From: Candidula unifasciata
Taxonomy: Eukaryota; Mollusca; Gastropoda; Stylommatophora; Geomitridae
Direction: 5' to 3'
Assembly (NCBI GenBank): GCA_905116865.2
Contig: CAJHNH020002702.1
Coordinates: 99,501-163,500, forward strand
DNA length: 64,000 nt
This document shows, piece by piece, positions 31,945-42,587 of this stretch. Made by a program: the position numbers and the translations under genes. The notes beneath the pieces were generated by a model. The model was not told where the DNA came from. It ran no database searches and worked only from the letters and a program-made list of their open reading frames with translations. Position 1 is the first letter of the stretch. Every line of letters starts with the position of its first letter.

Positions 31945-32160
31945 TTATATATCCAGAAACCATGAGTTGTTTAACCTTTGGCTCCGCACTATGGATATCG
32001 CAGCCCTTCGGCCTTGATTCCATGATAGGTACCGTAAATCTGGGGGAAATGTGGCTTTTCTGCCTACCCCCAGTAGTGAGCCCGGACCACAAGGAGTTCG
32101 TCACCCGGTCACCGTGAAGTCAGGTTTAACCAACTACACTAGAGAGCCAGCGATTTACTT
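31945..32160 (-). mobile_element. SINE-F copy
   Basis: Shares with 28455-28665 the blocks tatccagaaaccatgagttg, gattccat and ctgggggaaatgtggctttt, and the tRNA-like head in reverse near 32090-32155. Confidence 0.8.
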
Positions 32161-32379
32161 ATTAAAATGTGTTTCCAACTGTTCGATGAAGTCTGACGCT
32201 ATTAAAGATGTTTTATATTTGCAGTGTTAAGTTAAAAGGAGTACGCCCTGAATAAAATGAAAAAAAAAAAAAACTAGGGCAAATGTAAATTATTTACATA
32301 GCTTGATCAGAAAGATCAGTAACTTAATGTGTAAAGGCAATCCTCGTGGAAGATAACCGAGTGCCACTGGGGTTTAAAA

Positions 32380-32640
32380 TATTAGGGCCCTTTTTCCACG
32401 GCTTTAGGCGCATTGGGCTATAGTGCTAGACCTATGTTGTATAGATCAATTGGCACTTGGTGTGTGATGTGGTCAGCATCAAGCTGGCCGCCTTTACTTC
32501 CCTGGACTGCACCTGGTACCCATTCAAGACTGGATCGACCTGTGAGCCAAGGTCTTCTACAAAATTATGGCTCCGCCAGGACCTGAATCCACGACCTTCT
32601 GAGCTGCAGGCGAGCGACTAGTCGCTACACCACGGCATGT
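32380..32640 (-). mobile_element. SINE-B copy
   Basis: Reverse orientation with gggccctttttccacggctt, gatcaattggcacttggtgt, gcctttacttccctggact and the tRNA-like head with cgaccttctgagctgcag and ctagtcgctacaccacggc. Confidence 0.85.
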
Positions 32641-32654
32641 AAAATATTATGTAC

Positions 32655-32855
32655 ATGTTGTAAATGTCGGTTCTGTGGCTAAGTCGATGCGAACGCTTCG
32701 TAATGCTGGGATGCGGGTTCGATCCCAGATGCGGGCCATGCGCCTTGCGTTGGTTTCGACAGTAGTATCAAGAAAGCCGACCGTCCAGATAGCAATGGCA
32801 AACTACTGGACATAAATTTGCCTTGACATCCTGTAAAGGATACGCAATTAACCTA
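32655..32855 (+). mobile_element. SINE-C copy, tRNA-like head
   Basis: Head gttctgtggctaagtcgatg (box A-like) and gcgggttcgatcccag (box B-like). Body ggtttcgacagtagtatcaa, ccgaccgtccagatagcaat, and end catcctgtaaaggatacgca. The best tRNA-like head of the family. Confidence 0.82.
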
Positions 32856-33119
32856 GATATATTGTAAGCCGAGCACAAATTGACGCTTGCCTGGCGGCTG
32901 GACAGTTTGGGTGTATACTGTGTTGGTCTTTTATTATGCCCAGGTTGGTCCAATCTAAAAAAAAAAAGTATCTGGATATGTCATGAGTAGTAAAGATGGC
33001 AGGCATGCAAGCATGATGTTGACCGCACTATATTTAAAGGATTGATTGATCTATCAGAAAATAAAATTTTAGCACCATTTGCTCAAGGCACCAATAGTGT
33101 GGTTAGGGTCACATACTTC

Positions 33120-33400
33120 ACCTTTCAATCAATCAGGTGCAGTCTCCACAGAGAAGGTTGGGTGCAATGGATCTCCAACACACTGTCTCTCTTGTCCTGG
33201 TTGTACACTCTCAATCTGCAGCCCGTCCATCTCTTGCTGTTGTCCTCCCACTTGTTTCGTTGCCTACCTTTTACTCTCTTGTCTTCGACCTTTCCGTCCG
33301 GTAAGGTTTTTATAGGTGTGTCTTTTTATGTGGCCGAATTATTTCAACTGTCTCTTTATTATTTCTCTCAGTAATTCTCTTTTCATTTGTAGCAATTCCA
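33120..33400 (-). mobile_element. LINE 3' tail relic
   Basis: Minus-strand counterpart of 22480-22765. Shared blocks in reverse include ttcgacctttccgtccggta and gtggccgaattatttcaact. Confidence 0.65.
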
Positions 33401-33539
33401 GAACTTTTTGTTACCATGAAATATGACCAATGTCCCTTACTGGCCGCTTATCATCTCAAACAATTCCTAGAATGGTCTGAAAATTGCACACAGAATATTT
33501 TATGGGCCCAGCAGTATCATCATTATTATTATCATCATC

Positions 33540-33965
33540 ATCTTGTAACACTACGTGTTGTTGGGTCACCAGTTTCTGTTGATCAGCCCTCTCCCTCTTT
33601 GGCCGTCAGTTGCAATGGACTTTATGGTTGCATGCCTGAGGCCTGTCCAGTCAGTCAGGATCTGTAACCAGGTCTTTCTTGGTCTGCCTCTTCTCCTTTT
33701 TCTCTCTACTGAGCCCTGCAGTATTGTTTTTGAGAGGCCGTTATATCTTATTACATGTCCATACCATTGCATTTTTCACCTTTTCACTGTAGTTAAAAGA
33801 GGTTCATAGTTGCCAATGTGCAGTATTATTTTTGAGAGGCAGTTATATCTTATTACATGTCCATAACACTGCATTTTTCACCTTTTCACTGTAGTTAAAA
33901 GAGTTTCATAGTTGCCAATGTGCTGTATAATTTTATGGCAAACCTCTTCTTTCTTTCAAGTTCAG
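33540..33965 (-). mobile_element. LINE 3' tail relic with 102-bp duplication
   Basis: The minus strand encodes QWYGHVIRYNGLSKTILQGS and RKRRRGRPRKTWLQILTDW, an endonuclease-RT LINE tail with an (ATG)n 3' end (tcatcatcatct at 33533). A 102-bp segment is duplicated in tandem (33718-33819 and 33820-33921). Confidence 0.8.
33718..33921. repeat. 102-bp tandem duplication
   Basis: Two units beginning gcagtatt(g/a)tttttgagag and ending catagttgccaatgt. They differ at only a few positions, so the duplication is younger than the LINE insertion. Confidence 0.93.
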
Positions 33966-34437
33966 CGGTTAAGGTCCACATTTCACAGCCCCACGTAAAT
34001 GTACTAATAGCTAGTGCTCTGAGCTTCCTATCTGAACATTAAGTGTGACATCACTGCTGGCCTTATCATAGAGCTGTTCTATACTCTTTATGAGTACATA
34101 TTGTGCCATATATATTTTAATTTTATTTTATTTTGTGCCCAGCAGTATGCAGGTTGGAAAAAATATGCTACCACTTCTATGAACTGAGTCCTGACTAATA
34201 TTCAATTAGCAATTTGTCAGATTATTTTACAAATTTTTGAGTCATCATCACCCCAGTATCAATACAGTTTGTCATTTTTTTTAAAATTATAGCTTTTGAG
34301 TTGCCCAATTTTTTTACACACATTTCTTTGACGCATCATCATCACCACCATAGTTTAATTTGCAGTTTATCAAATTTTGTATTTTTTGAGTTGTCCAAGT
34401 TTTTAAATACATTTTTTGAGTCATCATCATCATCATC

Positions 34438-35598
34438 ATGACAGACAACTGGCACTTTAACATCAACAAAGGCAAAATTTGCGGTGCAGTTTTTGTAGAC
34501 TTTGAGAAAGCCTTCGATATGGTTGATCATGATATTCTAATTAATAAATTAAAAATATTAAAAACTAACGATAATTTAGTCGAAATAATGCGGTCATTTC
34601 TATCTGATAGACAGCAAGTAGTATCCTTCAACAACCGCCTGTCAGAATCCACTCATTTAAATATAGGCTTTCCACAGGGGTCGATTCTAGGTCCACTACT
34701 ATTTTCCACGTATATTAACGACCTTCCATTACATCTTAGTATAACATGTGATTTATTTGCTGATGACTGTACAATATATACTAGTAATGAGAATCGTAAT
34801 GAGTTAGAAAGATCTTTACAGAAAGAAGTACACAATCTTTGTAAATGGAGCAACAGCAATCGCATGCAAATTAACATAAATAAAACGAAGTCTATGCTTA
34901 TAACAACCAGACAAAAGTTGCAAACATTAGTACTGCACAAGCCGACACTCGAGCTCTACATTGATAAATTACCTATTGTTAATGTAACGGAACACAAAAC
35001 TTTAGGCCTTACAATTGACAACCATTTAACCTGGAATTCTCATGTTTCTGTGATAACTAAGAAAACAGCACAAAAAGTTTATCAGCTTGCAAAAATTCAG
35101 CACTTTCTAGACGAAGATGCAAGAAAAGTATTTTACGCGTCTTACATCCAAACACATGTCGACTATTGTTCCACAGTTTGGGATGGCTGCGCCAAATCCA
35201 ATGTTAAAAGACTAAGTTCTCTTCAAAATCGTGCTTTACGCCTGGTTTCAGATAATAAACATATCGTAAAAAATAATCTCTATAACCATCTAAGACTATT
35301 ACCATTTAGCAAACGTTTAATTTTTAACAAGGCCAAATTTATTCATAAAATTTTATCTCAAAATACTCCAAACTACCTTTCCCGATTAATTAAATCAAAT
35401 CCTATAAATAGCAAGCGACTAAATTTATTACATTTACCTAAACCTAGAATAGATTTATATAAAACAAGTTTAGCGTACTCCGCTGCTCATTTGTGGAACC
35501 AACTTACACTAGACCTGAAAAATTCTAAAAGTCCCTATTCATTTAACCGTAAACTTTTTCAATTCATACTTACAAGCGATTATATGCCACCTTGAATG
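34438..35598 (+). mobile_element. CR1/L2-like LINE reverse transcriptase, intact 3' frame
   Basis: An uninterrupted frame of 385 codons covers most of an RT domain and the whole C-terminus. RT motif A is VDFEKAFD (catalytic D about residue 21). The GFPQGSILGPLLF motif is at about 77-89. The active site is FADD at about 107-110, a rare F for Y. The thumb and C-terminal region contain HVDYCSTVWDGCAKSN and NRKLFQFIL. The upstream edge runs into a CAT repeat, so the endonuclease and RT N-terminus are missing and the copy is 5'-truncated. Neighbouring 3' sequence continues to 37078. Confidence 0.9.
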
Positions 35599-35639
35599 TA
35601 ATGTAACCCATATTGCATTATCAATTTATTATTAAACAA

Positions 35640-36880
35640 GGTGTGTATGATATTATGTTTGCGCGCGCGCGTGTGCTTGATATGTATGTATGTGTAGGCG
35701 TGTTTGTATACATATGACTCTGAGTATGTTGTTTATCTGCTTGTGTATCTGCGTGTGTGTCTGCGAATGTATGCGTCTGTGTCCTTGTGTATGTGCGAAT
35801 GTGTGTGTGTTCGCGCGTATGTCCACGTGTATGTTTCAGTGTGAACTGGTTTCTGTGTGTTTGAGCGTGAGTCTTTGCTGTGTATGTGTGTCTGCATGTG
35901 TGTGTGTGCGATTGGATACATGTAGCTGTGAATATGTGTCTGTGTGTGTGTCTCTGTGTTTGTCTGCATGTGTGTGTGTCTCGGTGTTTTTCTGCATATT
36001 TGATGTGACTGTGTGTATATCTTCGTTTGTGTCTGTGTGTGTCCCCATATGTGTTTGTCTTCATGTTTGCCAGTGTATGTTTATGTGTTTTGTCTGCGAG
36101 TGTGTCTATAAGGCTGTATGTATGTATCTCTGTGTGTGGGTGTCTGTATGTCTGTCTGCGTGAGTGTATGTGTCAGCATTTGTCTGTCTGTCTGTGCATG
36201 TCTATGTGTGTTTCTCTGTGTGTGTTGTGTGTGCCCCTTTGTTGTCTGTATGTGTCTGCATGTCAGAGTATATGTCTGTGCGTGCTGAATATATGTGTCT
36301 GCGTGTGTATTTCTATGTGTTTGTATGTGTATGCATTTCTGCGTGTTTGTCTCTGTGGGTGTCAATATGTGTTTGTCTACCTGTATGTCTGTATTTGTGT
36401 GAGTGTGTGTTTGACTGCGTGTGTGTCTATGTGGCTGTATGTATGTGTCTGCATGTTTGTCTGCGTATGTGTGGTGTGTGTGTCAGTGTGTGAGCACGAA
36501 TGTAAATATGTGTGCTGTGTGTTTCCCTGTGTGTGTTTATATGTAAGTGTCTGTGTGTGTGTCTGTATTTTTGTCTGAGTGTGTGTGTCTCTGTGGGAGT
36601 GTCCATGTGTGCATGTGTGTGTCTCCATGCATGACTGTATTTATGACTGTATGTGTGTATGCCTGTATTACGTATGTATGTATGAATGTATGTATGTATG
36701 CCTGTATGTTTGAATCTATGTATGTATGTTTGTGTGTACGTATGCCTGTGTGTATGTGTGTATGCATGTTTGTATGTATGTGTGTATGTATGTATGTAAT
36801 GTATGCATGCATGTTTGTGTGTGTAAGTGATTGAGTGAGCGTGTGTATGTGGGTGTATGTATGCACGCGCGGGTTTTTGC
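35640..36880. repeat. 1.24-kb TG-rich expanded tract
   Basis: Long imperfect tract of TG, TGTC, TGTATG and TGCG words that changes composition along its length (TGTGTC-rich early, TGTATG-rich late). It lies between the RT stop codon and a LINE 3' terminus at 37078, so it seems to occupy the LINE 3' UTR. Frames open on both strands here are compositional. Confidence 0.92.
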
Positions 36881-36949
36881 ATGCACTTTACAACTCATGC
36901 TTTTGTGTTCTTTTATAATATTCATAATATGCATAACATCATATGATCA

Positions 36950-37078
36950 TAACATGCTTTATTAGTAAAATACAACTGCTGTGCAAAAGATGGTTGATTG
37001 GAAGGGCCGAATGTAAGACGGGCCTGCATGCCCAATTTGTGACCCTTTGAAAATAAAGTTTGTTCGTTCGTTCGTTCT
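36950..37078 (+). mobile_element. LINE 3' terminus with TTCG tail
   Basis: Sequence ttgtgaccctttgaaaataa and agtttgttcgttcgttcgtt is typical of CR1/L2-like 3' ends: an AATAAA-like signal followed by a short tandem 3' repeat. It probably ends the element whose RT lies at 34438-35598. Confidence 0.72.
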
Positions 37079-37299
37079 TCACCACACAACACCATCATCA
37101 TCATCTTCACCATCACAGTTTAGTATGCAATGTATCACATTTTAAAGACAGTTATGAATATTTGAACAACAACAAAACTTGGATGAGTGAAAGTTTTTAT
37201 TCTTTGTTTATTTTGTTCCTAATGCATGAAGTCTTCAGCAGCTCATGGCTGTTAGAGAACTAATGATGTAAAATGAACTCCAAAAAAATGCAAATAAAC

Positions 37300-38840
37300 T
37301 AAAAATTGTGTCATTTGAATTTAGTTTTTTGAACAACCTCTTCACCCTCTCTCCAAAAACAAAAATCAGGCGTCACCCACATAAATGGAGTAGCTCTGAG
37401 AGAGGATAAGAAGCCCACATACCTCAGAGTCAGAGTTGATGACAGGTTAACATGGACAAAGCACATCAACAAAGCAGCAACAAAAGCCAGAAGGAGAGTA
37501 GCTATCCTGAGGAAAATTAAGTGGAACATCATAGGATGTTAGTGGGAAAATAGTTAGGAAAGTTAATCAGCGAAGTAATCGACCACACCTTGAATAGGGA
37601 TAAACAGCAGGAAGTTCAGCCTCAAAAACAACACTACAAGAGTTAGACAAAGTCAAAGTATAAAATCAAGCACTCAGAGTCACAAGAGGCCGTATAAAAT
37701 CAACATCAATAGCTGGTATGGAGAAAATGGGGATGACCCAAGCAGTGAGTGAAAGCAGAGACACTAAGATGCTAATACAAGCAGAACAGATTCTCAGCAT
37801 GCCCAGTCACCCTATGAATGAAAGATTCCAAAATCTAGCTATGGGGCGATTAAAAAGAAGGAATTTCATCCACCAGACCAAATGTCTCTGGAGACAAACC
37901 ACTTATCTGCCTGCAACTGATAGCCCCTTAAATGCTGTTCCAGAAGTGACCCCCTGGAGAGAGGGATATAAGTTTCCAATATACATCAAGACAGAAGTGA
38001 AAGGAGTATTTGACAAGGAAGAACAAAACAGTGTGCAGCGTAAAACAGCCACCCTTAGTCTACTTGATGATGAATACCCACAAGATGTTTGGGTTCGTTT
38101 TTACACAGATGGTTCAGCACAAAATGCAATCAGAAAGGAAGGAGCAGGAGTGAACACTGAGCACCCTAAAAATCGAAGGATACAGCCAAAATACCAACAG
38201 GGAATTACTGCCACAACTATGACGCAGAATTTTAAGCCATCAAGATAGCAGCAGAGAAACTATTAAATACAGGGTATATTTTACAACCACTATTATTCTT
38301 GACAGATGCAAAAGCGTTACTTCAGGCACTCGAGTCTGGAAAATTACCATGTGTACAGACACTACTATCGAAACTAGGCAATCAGTGTAAGGTAACTATA
38401 CAGTCCTACTGTGGAGTTCCTGGAAATGAAAGAGCTGATAAACTAGCTAGGGAAGGTGCAACTGAAGAGCAGCCTGTCATTTCAGTCTCTTATCAACAGA
38501 AGAAGAAAATAATCAAATCAATCAGAAAACCACCAAAACTGGCACAAGATAATTACCATATAATGGACAGACAAGAGCAAGTTATTGTACCATGCCTCAG
38601 AACAGGGCACAATTGACTTCACAGCCACATGTATACAAAATTTAAGATTAGCACAACAGCCATGTGCACATGTGGACTGGCACTTGAGACAACAGACATG
38701 TCGTCCAAGATTGTCCCAAATACAACATTTCTAGGCAAAACTTCTGGCCAACAGAGACACTAGTGGAAGCCAAACTCTATGTGCTGCTAAGTGAATTTCA
38801 AAAGATAGTGAAGTTCATACTACAGACAGCATTGTAGTAC
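37300..38840 (+). mobile_element. I-like LINE relic: RT thumb, RNase H, tail
   Basis: In successive frames: VALREDKKPTYLRVRVDDRL then WTKHINKAATKARRR (RT C-terminus, about 37390-37530), VRFYTDGSAQNAIRKEGAGV (RNase H D-motif, about 38090-38155), FLTDAKALLQALESGKL (second acidic motif, about 38297), YCGVPGNERADKLAREGA (third motif, about 38410-38460), RTGHN (about 38600) and KLYVLLSEFQKIVKFILQTA (end). Stops and frameshifts at about 37540, 38250 and 38615 show it is dead. It is the most complete RNase H LINE in the window. Confidence 0.88.
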
Positions 38841-39048
38841 AGTCAATTTATTTCAAGCGAATGGACAAAAGAATAAGTTTTATGAACTTGAAACCACATA
38901 AGTTTCTTAGTGTGAACAATAATCTGTATAACAGCCGACTTCACCCATAATCTGCTTTTGTTTAGTTAAAAGAAAGCAATTGGTTTCCATTTTAGTTTAT
39001 GTGTCAAAGATGACTTAGTGTAAATAATAATTCTATATAACAGCTGAC

Positions 39049-39297
39049 TTAACTCTTTCTGACCAAAACCATGCACAATACATGAATGGGTACTATTCAC
39101 GTGTACGAATCAACATGTTATGTATGGTTTTAAATCTTTTGTTCATTGTGGAACTCTGATGAACTCTGAAAACATATTTGTTTCCTGCGAGGGTTGTATA
39201 TTTGGCCCCTCTAGAAGTAGTATACCCATGTGTTTAGTATTGCCATTCTTTAGCTCTCTCGGAATGAGCTAGGACGTTGTAATACTGAAAGAGTTAA
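39049..39297. mobile_element. TTAA-flanked MITE, second type (245 bp)
   Basis: TTAA at both ends (39049 and 39294) with short terminal inverted repeats ctctttc and gaaagag. Internal sequence differs from the 140-bp type. Confidence 0.65.
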
Positions 39298-39811
39298 CAA
39301 ATAATCTGCTTTTATCAAGTTTAACACACAAAAATTCCCCCTTTATCTAATGCTTCAAAGAGGACTGTCTGTGAATTTTTCCTTTGACAACACTTCCACT
39401 TCTTGATGTACTTATACGAGGTGGGCTCAGACTGTGTGATTTCTTTTTCGGGCCACCTGAAAATCAAAAGAGAACTGTTAGTGCACGAACCATTTTGTTG
39501 TTGTTGTTGTTGCAATTGGCACATCAGTAGAGGAACTCTTCACTGACACCTGAGGAAGGAGGTTACAGCATCCTTTTCTTTTTCTTCTTCTTCTTTAGTC
39601 TGTTCTGCCTTTCAGCATCAGGTTGTGAAGAGGAATTAGGTGACAGCCTTCGTATGTGCTAAACGTTGGTGTTTGTATTTACAGCCTCTGCTGCTCAATC
39701 TATCCATTCCTTGTGTGGTTGGCCTCTAGTTCTATTTACATTATGTCTATGTGACAGGGCTCTTTGTCATGCATTGGAATGTGTGGGAATGTCCAGTGCA
39801 TTCATGCTGAT

Positions 39812-40505
39812 TCTTGATTCACTGACTTATTTATTCAAACCTCAATTCTTGATTCACTGACTTATTTATTCAAACCTCAATTCTTGATTCACTGACTTAT
39901 TTATTCAAACCTCAATTCTTGATTACCTGACTTATTTATTGAAGCCTCAATTTTTGATTCACTGACTTATTTATTCAAACCTCAATTCTTGATTCACTGA
40001 CTTATTTTTTCAAACCTCAGTTCTTGATTCACTGACTTATTTATTCAAACCTCAATTCTTGATTACCTGACTTATTTATTCAAATCTCAGTTCTTGATTA
40101 CCTGACTTATTTATTGAAACCTCAATTTTTGATTCACTGACTTATTTATTCAAACCTCAATTTTTGATTCACTGACTTATTTATTCAAACCTTAATTCTT
40201 GATTCACTGACTTATTTATTCAAATCTCAGTTCTTGATTACCTGACCTAATTATTCAAACCTCAATACTTGATTCACTGACTTATTTATTCAAATCTCAG
40301 TTCTTGATCACCTGACTTATTTATTCAAACCTCAATTCTTGATTACCTGACTTATTTATTCAAATCTCAGTTCTTGATTACCTGACTTATTTATTCAAAC
40401 CTCAATTCTTTATTCACTGACTTATTTATTCAAAACTCAATTCTTTATTACCTGACTTATTTATTCAAACCTCAATTCTTGATTCATTCATTCACTTATT
40501 CAAAC
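39812..40505. repeat. 35-bp minisatellite, about 20 units
   Basis: Units of cttatttattcaaacctcaa plus ttcttgattcactga, with a common variant gattacctga and caaatctcag. Variants alternate in a higher-order pattern. Confidence 0.95.
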
Positions 40506-40519
40506 TGCATGTCCATAAG

Positions 40520-41101
40520 CTGAGATTTGGGAGTAAATTTTTGGGCCATGATTTTAAACTGGCATCCGAAGCTCACAGTTTCAGACTGACTGACAACTGA
40601 AACATCTTCCACAAGTCAACACTCAGATTACCAGTAGTAACTTGTTTAACTGGCTTGTTTAACCCTTTCGCTCAGTGTAGTGTCATGTCCCTGTAAATGC
40701 CTGATATATGACCATGTCTTCAGTGACCTATTCTCAAAGAGTGTAGTTCAATTCCATTGGTCCATTGTGCGCCTGTGCAGTGTTTAATAGGCTAGGATAT
40801 GATTGTAGTCACTGAAAAAAGCATTAAAAAAATATTTAAAAAAAAAAAAAAGGGGGGGGGGGGGTCTTTATGACCCCAGTGGCTGTCTGAAAGCCAATTT
40901 GCTATCAAATGTTCCCATAAGCTTCACTGATGGAGGTCACGGGATCATGATATGAGTTACCTGATACATTTTTGTGTGCCCCGGGGAATGTAATCCATTT
41001 AATGATTGACTCTGTTCAAGATTACTGAATGCCCATTTATATTTATTTATGTATTTTGAATAAAATTAAACTCGTAAATAAACAGATTTTTTAAAAAAGT
41101 A
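40520..41101. other. Intergenic stretch with A/G homopolymers
   Basis: No gene recognised. A run of A then 12 G lies near 40840-40864. Confidence 0.45.
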
Positions 41102-42360
41102 CAGTGGAACCTCGCTTAACGAGCATAATTTGTTCCAGAATCATACTCGTTAAGTGAAACACTCGTTATGTGAAACAATTTTTCTCATATAAATTAATGT
41201 AAAATATGGTAATGCGTTCCATGTCGAAAAAATGCTCACAAATGCTATATATAACATGTATTCAAAGAAAATTATAAACATATTTTTAATGAGAGTGAAA
41301 CATCTTCATCTTTTCTTCAAACGCAGAACTAACCCATATGGTATGCGAATTCGATTTGCAGGAAAAAAAAGTCGAAATAATTATGAGACCATTGCTAATT
41401 TTTTTTTTCCTAGAAAGATGCCCAGAGACATTTGTTTTTGCAGACGCTTCCAAATTTGGCGAAAATGCTACACAGCATTATCATTAAATAAATTTGCAAC
41501 GCGCATAGCCACTTTCTTATTAGGGTGATACTTCTCAATGTTTCCCAAGCTTTCAGCATTTCTCTTTTTTCACCTGAAGATTGTTGCTTTTCTGTTACCT
41601 CCTCCTCCTCCTCCTCTGACAAACTTTCCCCCAAAACTTCTTGCTGTAAAACACAATGCAACTCCATAAGCTCTTGGGTAGTCAGCTCTTGGCTGTGCTC
41701 TTCCGCAAGCTCTTCAATATCACTGTTATCCACCTCCAATTCCATGATAGTGGTCAAAGACACAATCTCGTTGACTACTGTGTGGGTTCCGGGGCCCAAT
41801 TGTGGGGAAAACAAGAATAGACCCACTGCCTCCCCAAAAGCATGTTGTAAGAGTCAACTAATTGGGGAGCTTCCTTTGAAGACGGAGTGCGTCTGCCGGA
41901 GAGGCAAGGAACCAACAGACTGTATTCAAGAGAATGAGATCTGTAAAACTGATGCACACGCAACACTCAGGTTCTGGAGCAGGACTGCAGTTCAGTAGTA
42001 GACGAGCAACCAGAACCTTCCGCCAGAGTTTACAGCTGGTGAACGCGAAGAAGAAGAAGACAATCTCGTTGACTACAGGTTCCACAGGTACTGTCTCGAA
42101 TCCCTCAAAGTCACAAATCGACAACGCTCTCTGGCCAAAGCTTCTTCCAAGCAGAAGTTAGGGTTCTCTTGGTAACCCCTTCCCCCGCCTTGTCTATCAT
42201 CTTGAGGCAGGCAACGATGTGGAAGTGGTTTTTCCAAAACTCTTTGAGAGTGAGGTTGGTCCCCTCAGGCACCTGAAAACAATACTCGAAGAGTGCTTTA
42301 GTGTAGAGCTTCCTAAAGTGAGAAATAACTTGCTGGTCAATAGGCTAGAGTAACGGAGTG
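41102..42360 (-). mobile_element. Tigger (pogo) transposon, truncated
   Basis: The end at 41102 has the Tigger terminal repeat cagtggaacctcgcttaacg, followed by an imperfect internal repeat near 41145. The minus strand encodes PIDQQVISHFRKLYTKALFE, LTLKEFWKNHFHIVACL and SAWKKLWPE (about 42345-42125), then after a SINE insertion ELEVDNSDIEELAEEHSQEL and TTQELMEL (about 41750-41660). These are the C-terminal end of the DDE domain and the C-terminal tail. The N-terminal CENP-B-like domain and the second terminal repeat are missing. Confidence 0.9.
41779..42059 (+). mobile_element. SINE-A copy with 17-bp target duplication
   Basis: Reference copy for the family borders. The sequence acaatctcgttgactac occurs at 41762-41778 and again at 42060-42076, so the SINE runs from tgtgggttccg to the tail gcgaagaagaagaag. 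It interrupts the Tigger transposase and has no tRNA-like head, so it is 5'-truncated. Confidence 0.95.
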
Positions 42361-42445
42361 GTGATAAAAGTTAGAAAAAATCTAACAATCATTTCAATAA
42401 GATACTTAATAAAATGCTATCCTCTCACACACACACACAACATAC

Positions 42446-42587
42446 CTATTTCAAATGTTCGTGGTATAGAGGCTTTCTGAAATTTGAAACTTAGATCTGT
42501 GACCACTTCATCAACTTTAATTTTTAGCTCCATTTCCTTCTTTTCTGTCAGGCCAGAGAGAACATCAATGGCTAACTCTTTCAGGAC
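42446..42587 (-). CDS. C8orf74: C8orf74-like, sixth exon found
   Basis: The 142-bp exon has acceptor CTGTAG and donor GTATGT, phase 0 in, phase 1 out. It encodes VLKELAIDVLSGLTEKKEME and VVTDLSFKFQKASIP, aligning with human C8orf74 VLERQELESLICQAVHIQ and ILDLKLQKKTLNL. The last exon should lie at lower coordinates but I did not find it; the truncated Tigger is just downstream. Confidence 0.8.

Noticed and set aside
35621..36934. Many cysteine/valine-rich (+) and threonine/histidine-rich (-) frames up to 183 residues.
   Set aside because: They are translations of a TG/CA-rich tract in a LINE 3' UTR.
41410..41826. Acidic minus-strand frame taken at first as a host gene exon.
   Set aside because: EELAEEHSQELTTQELMEL is the C-terminal tail of Tigger transposases, and the Tigger TIR is 300 bp away.
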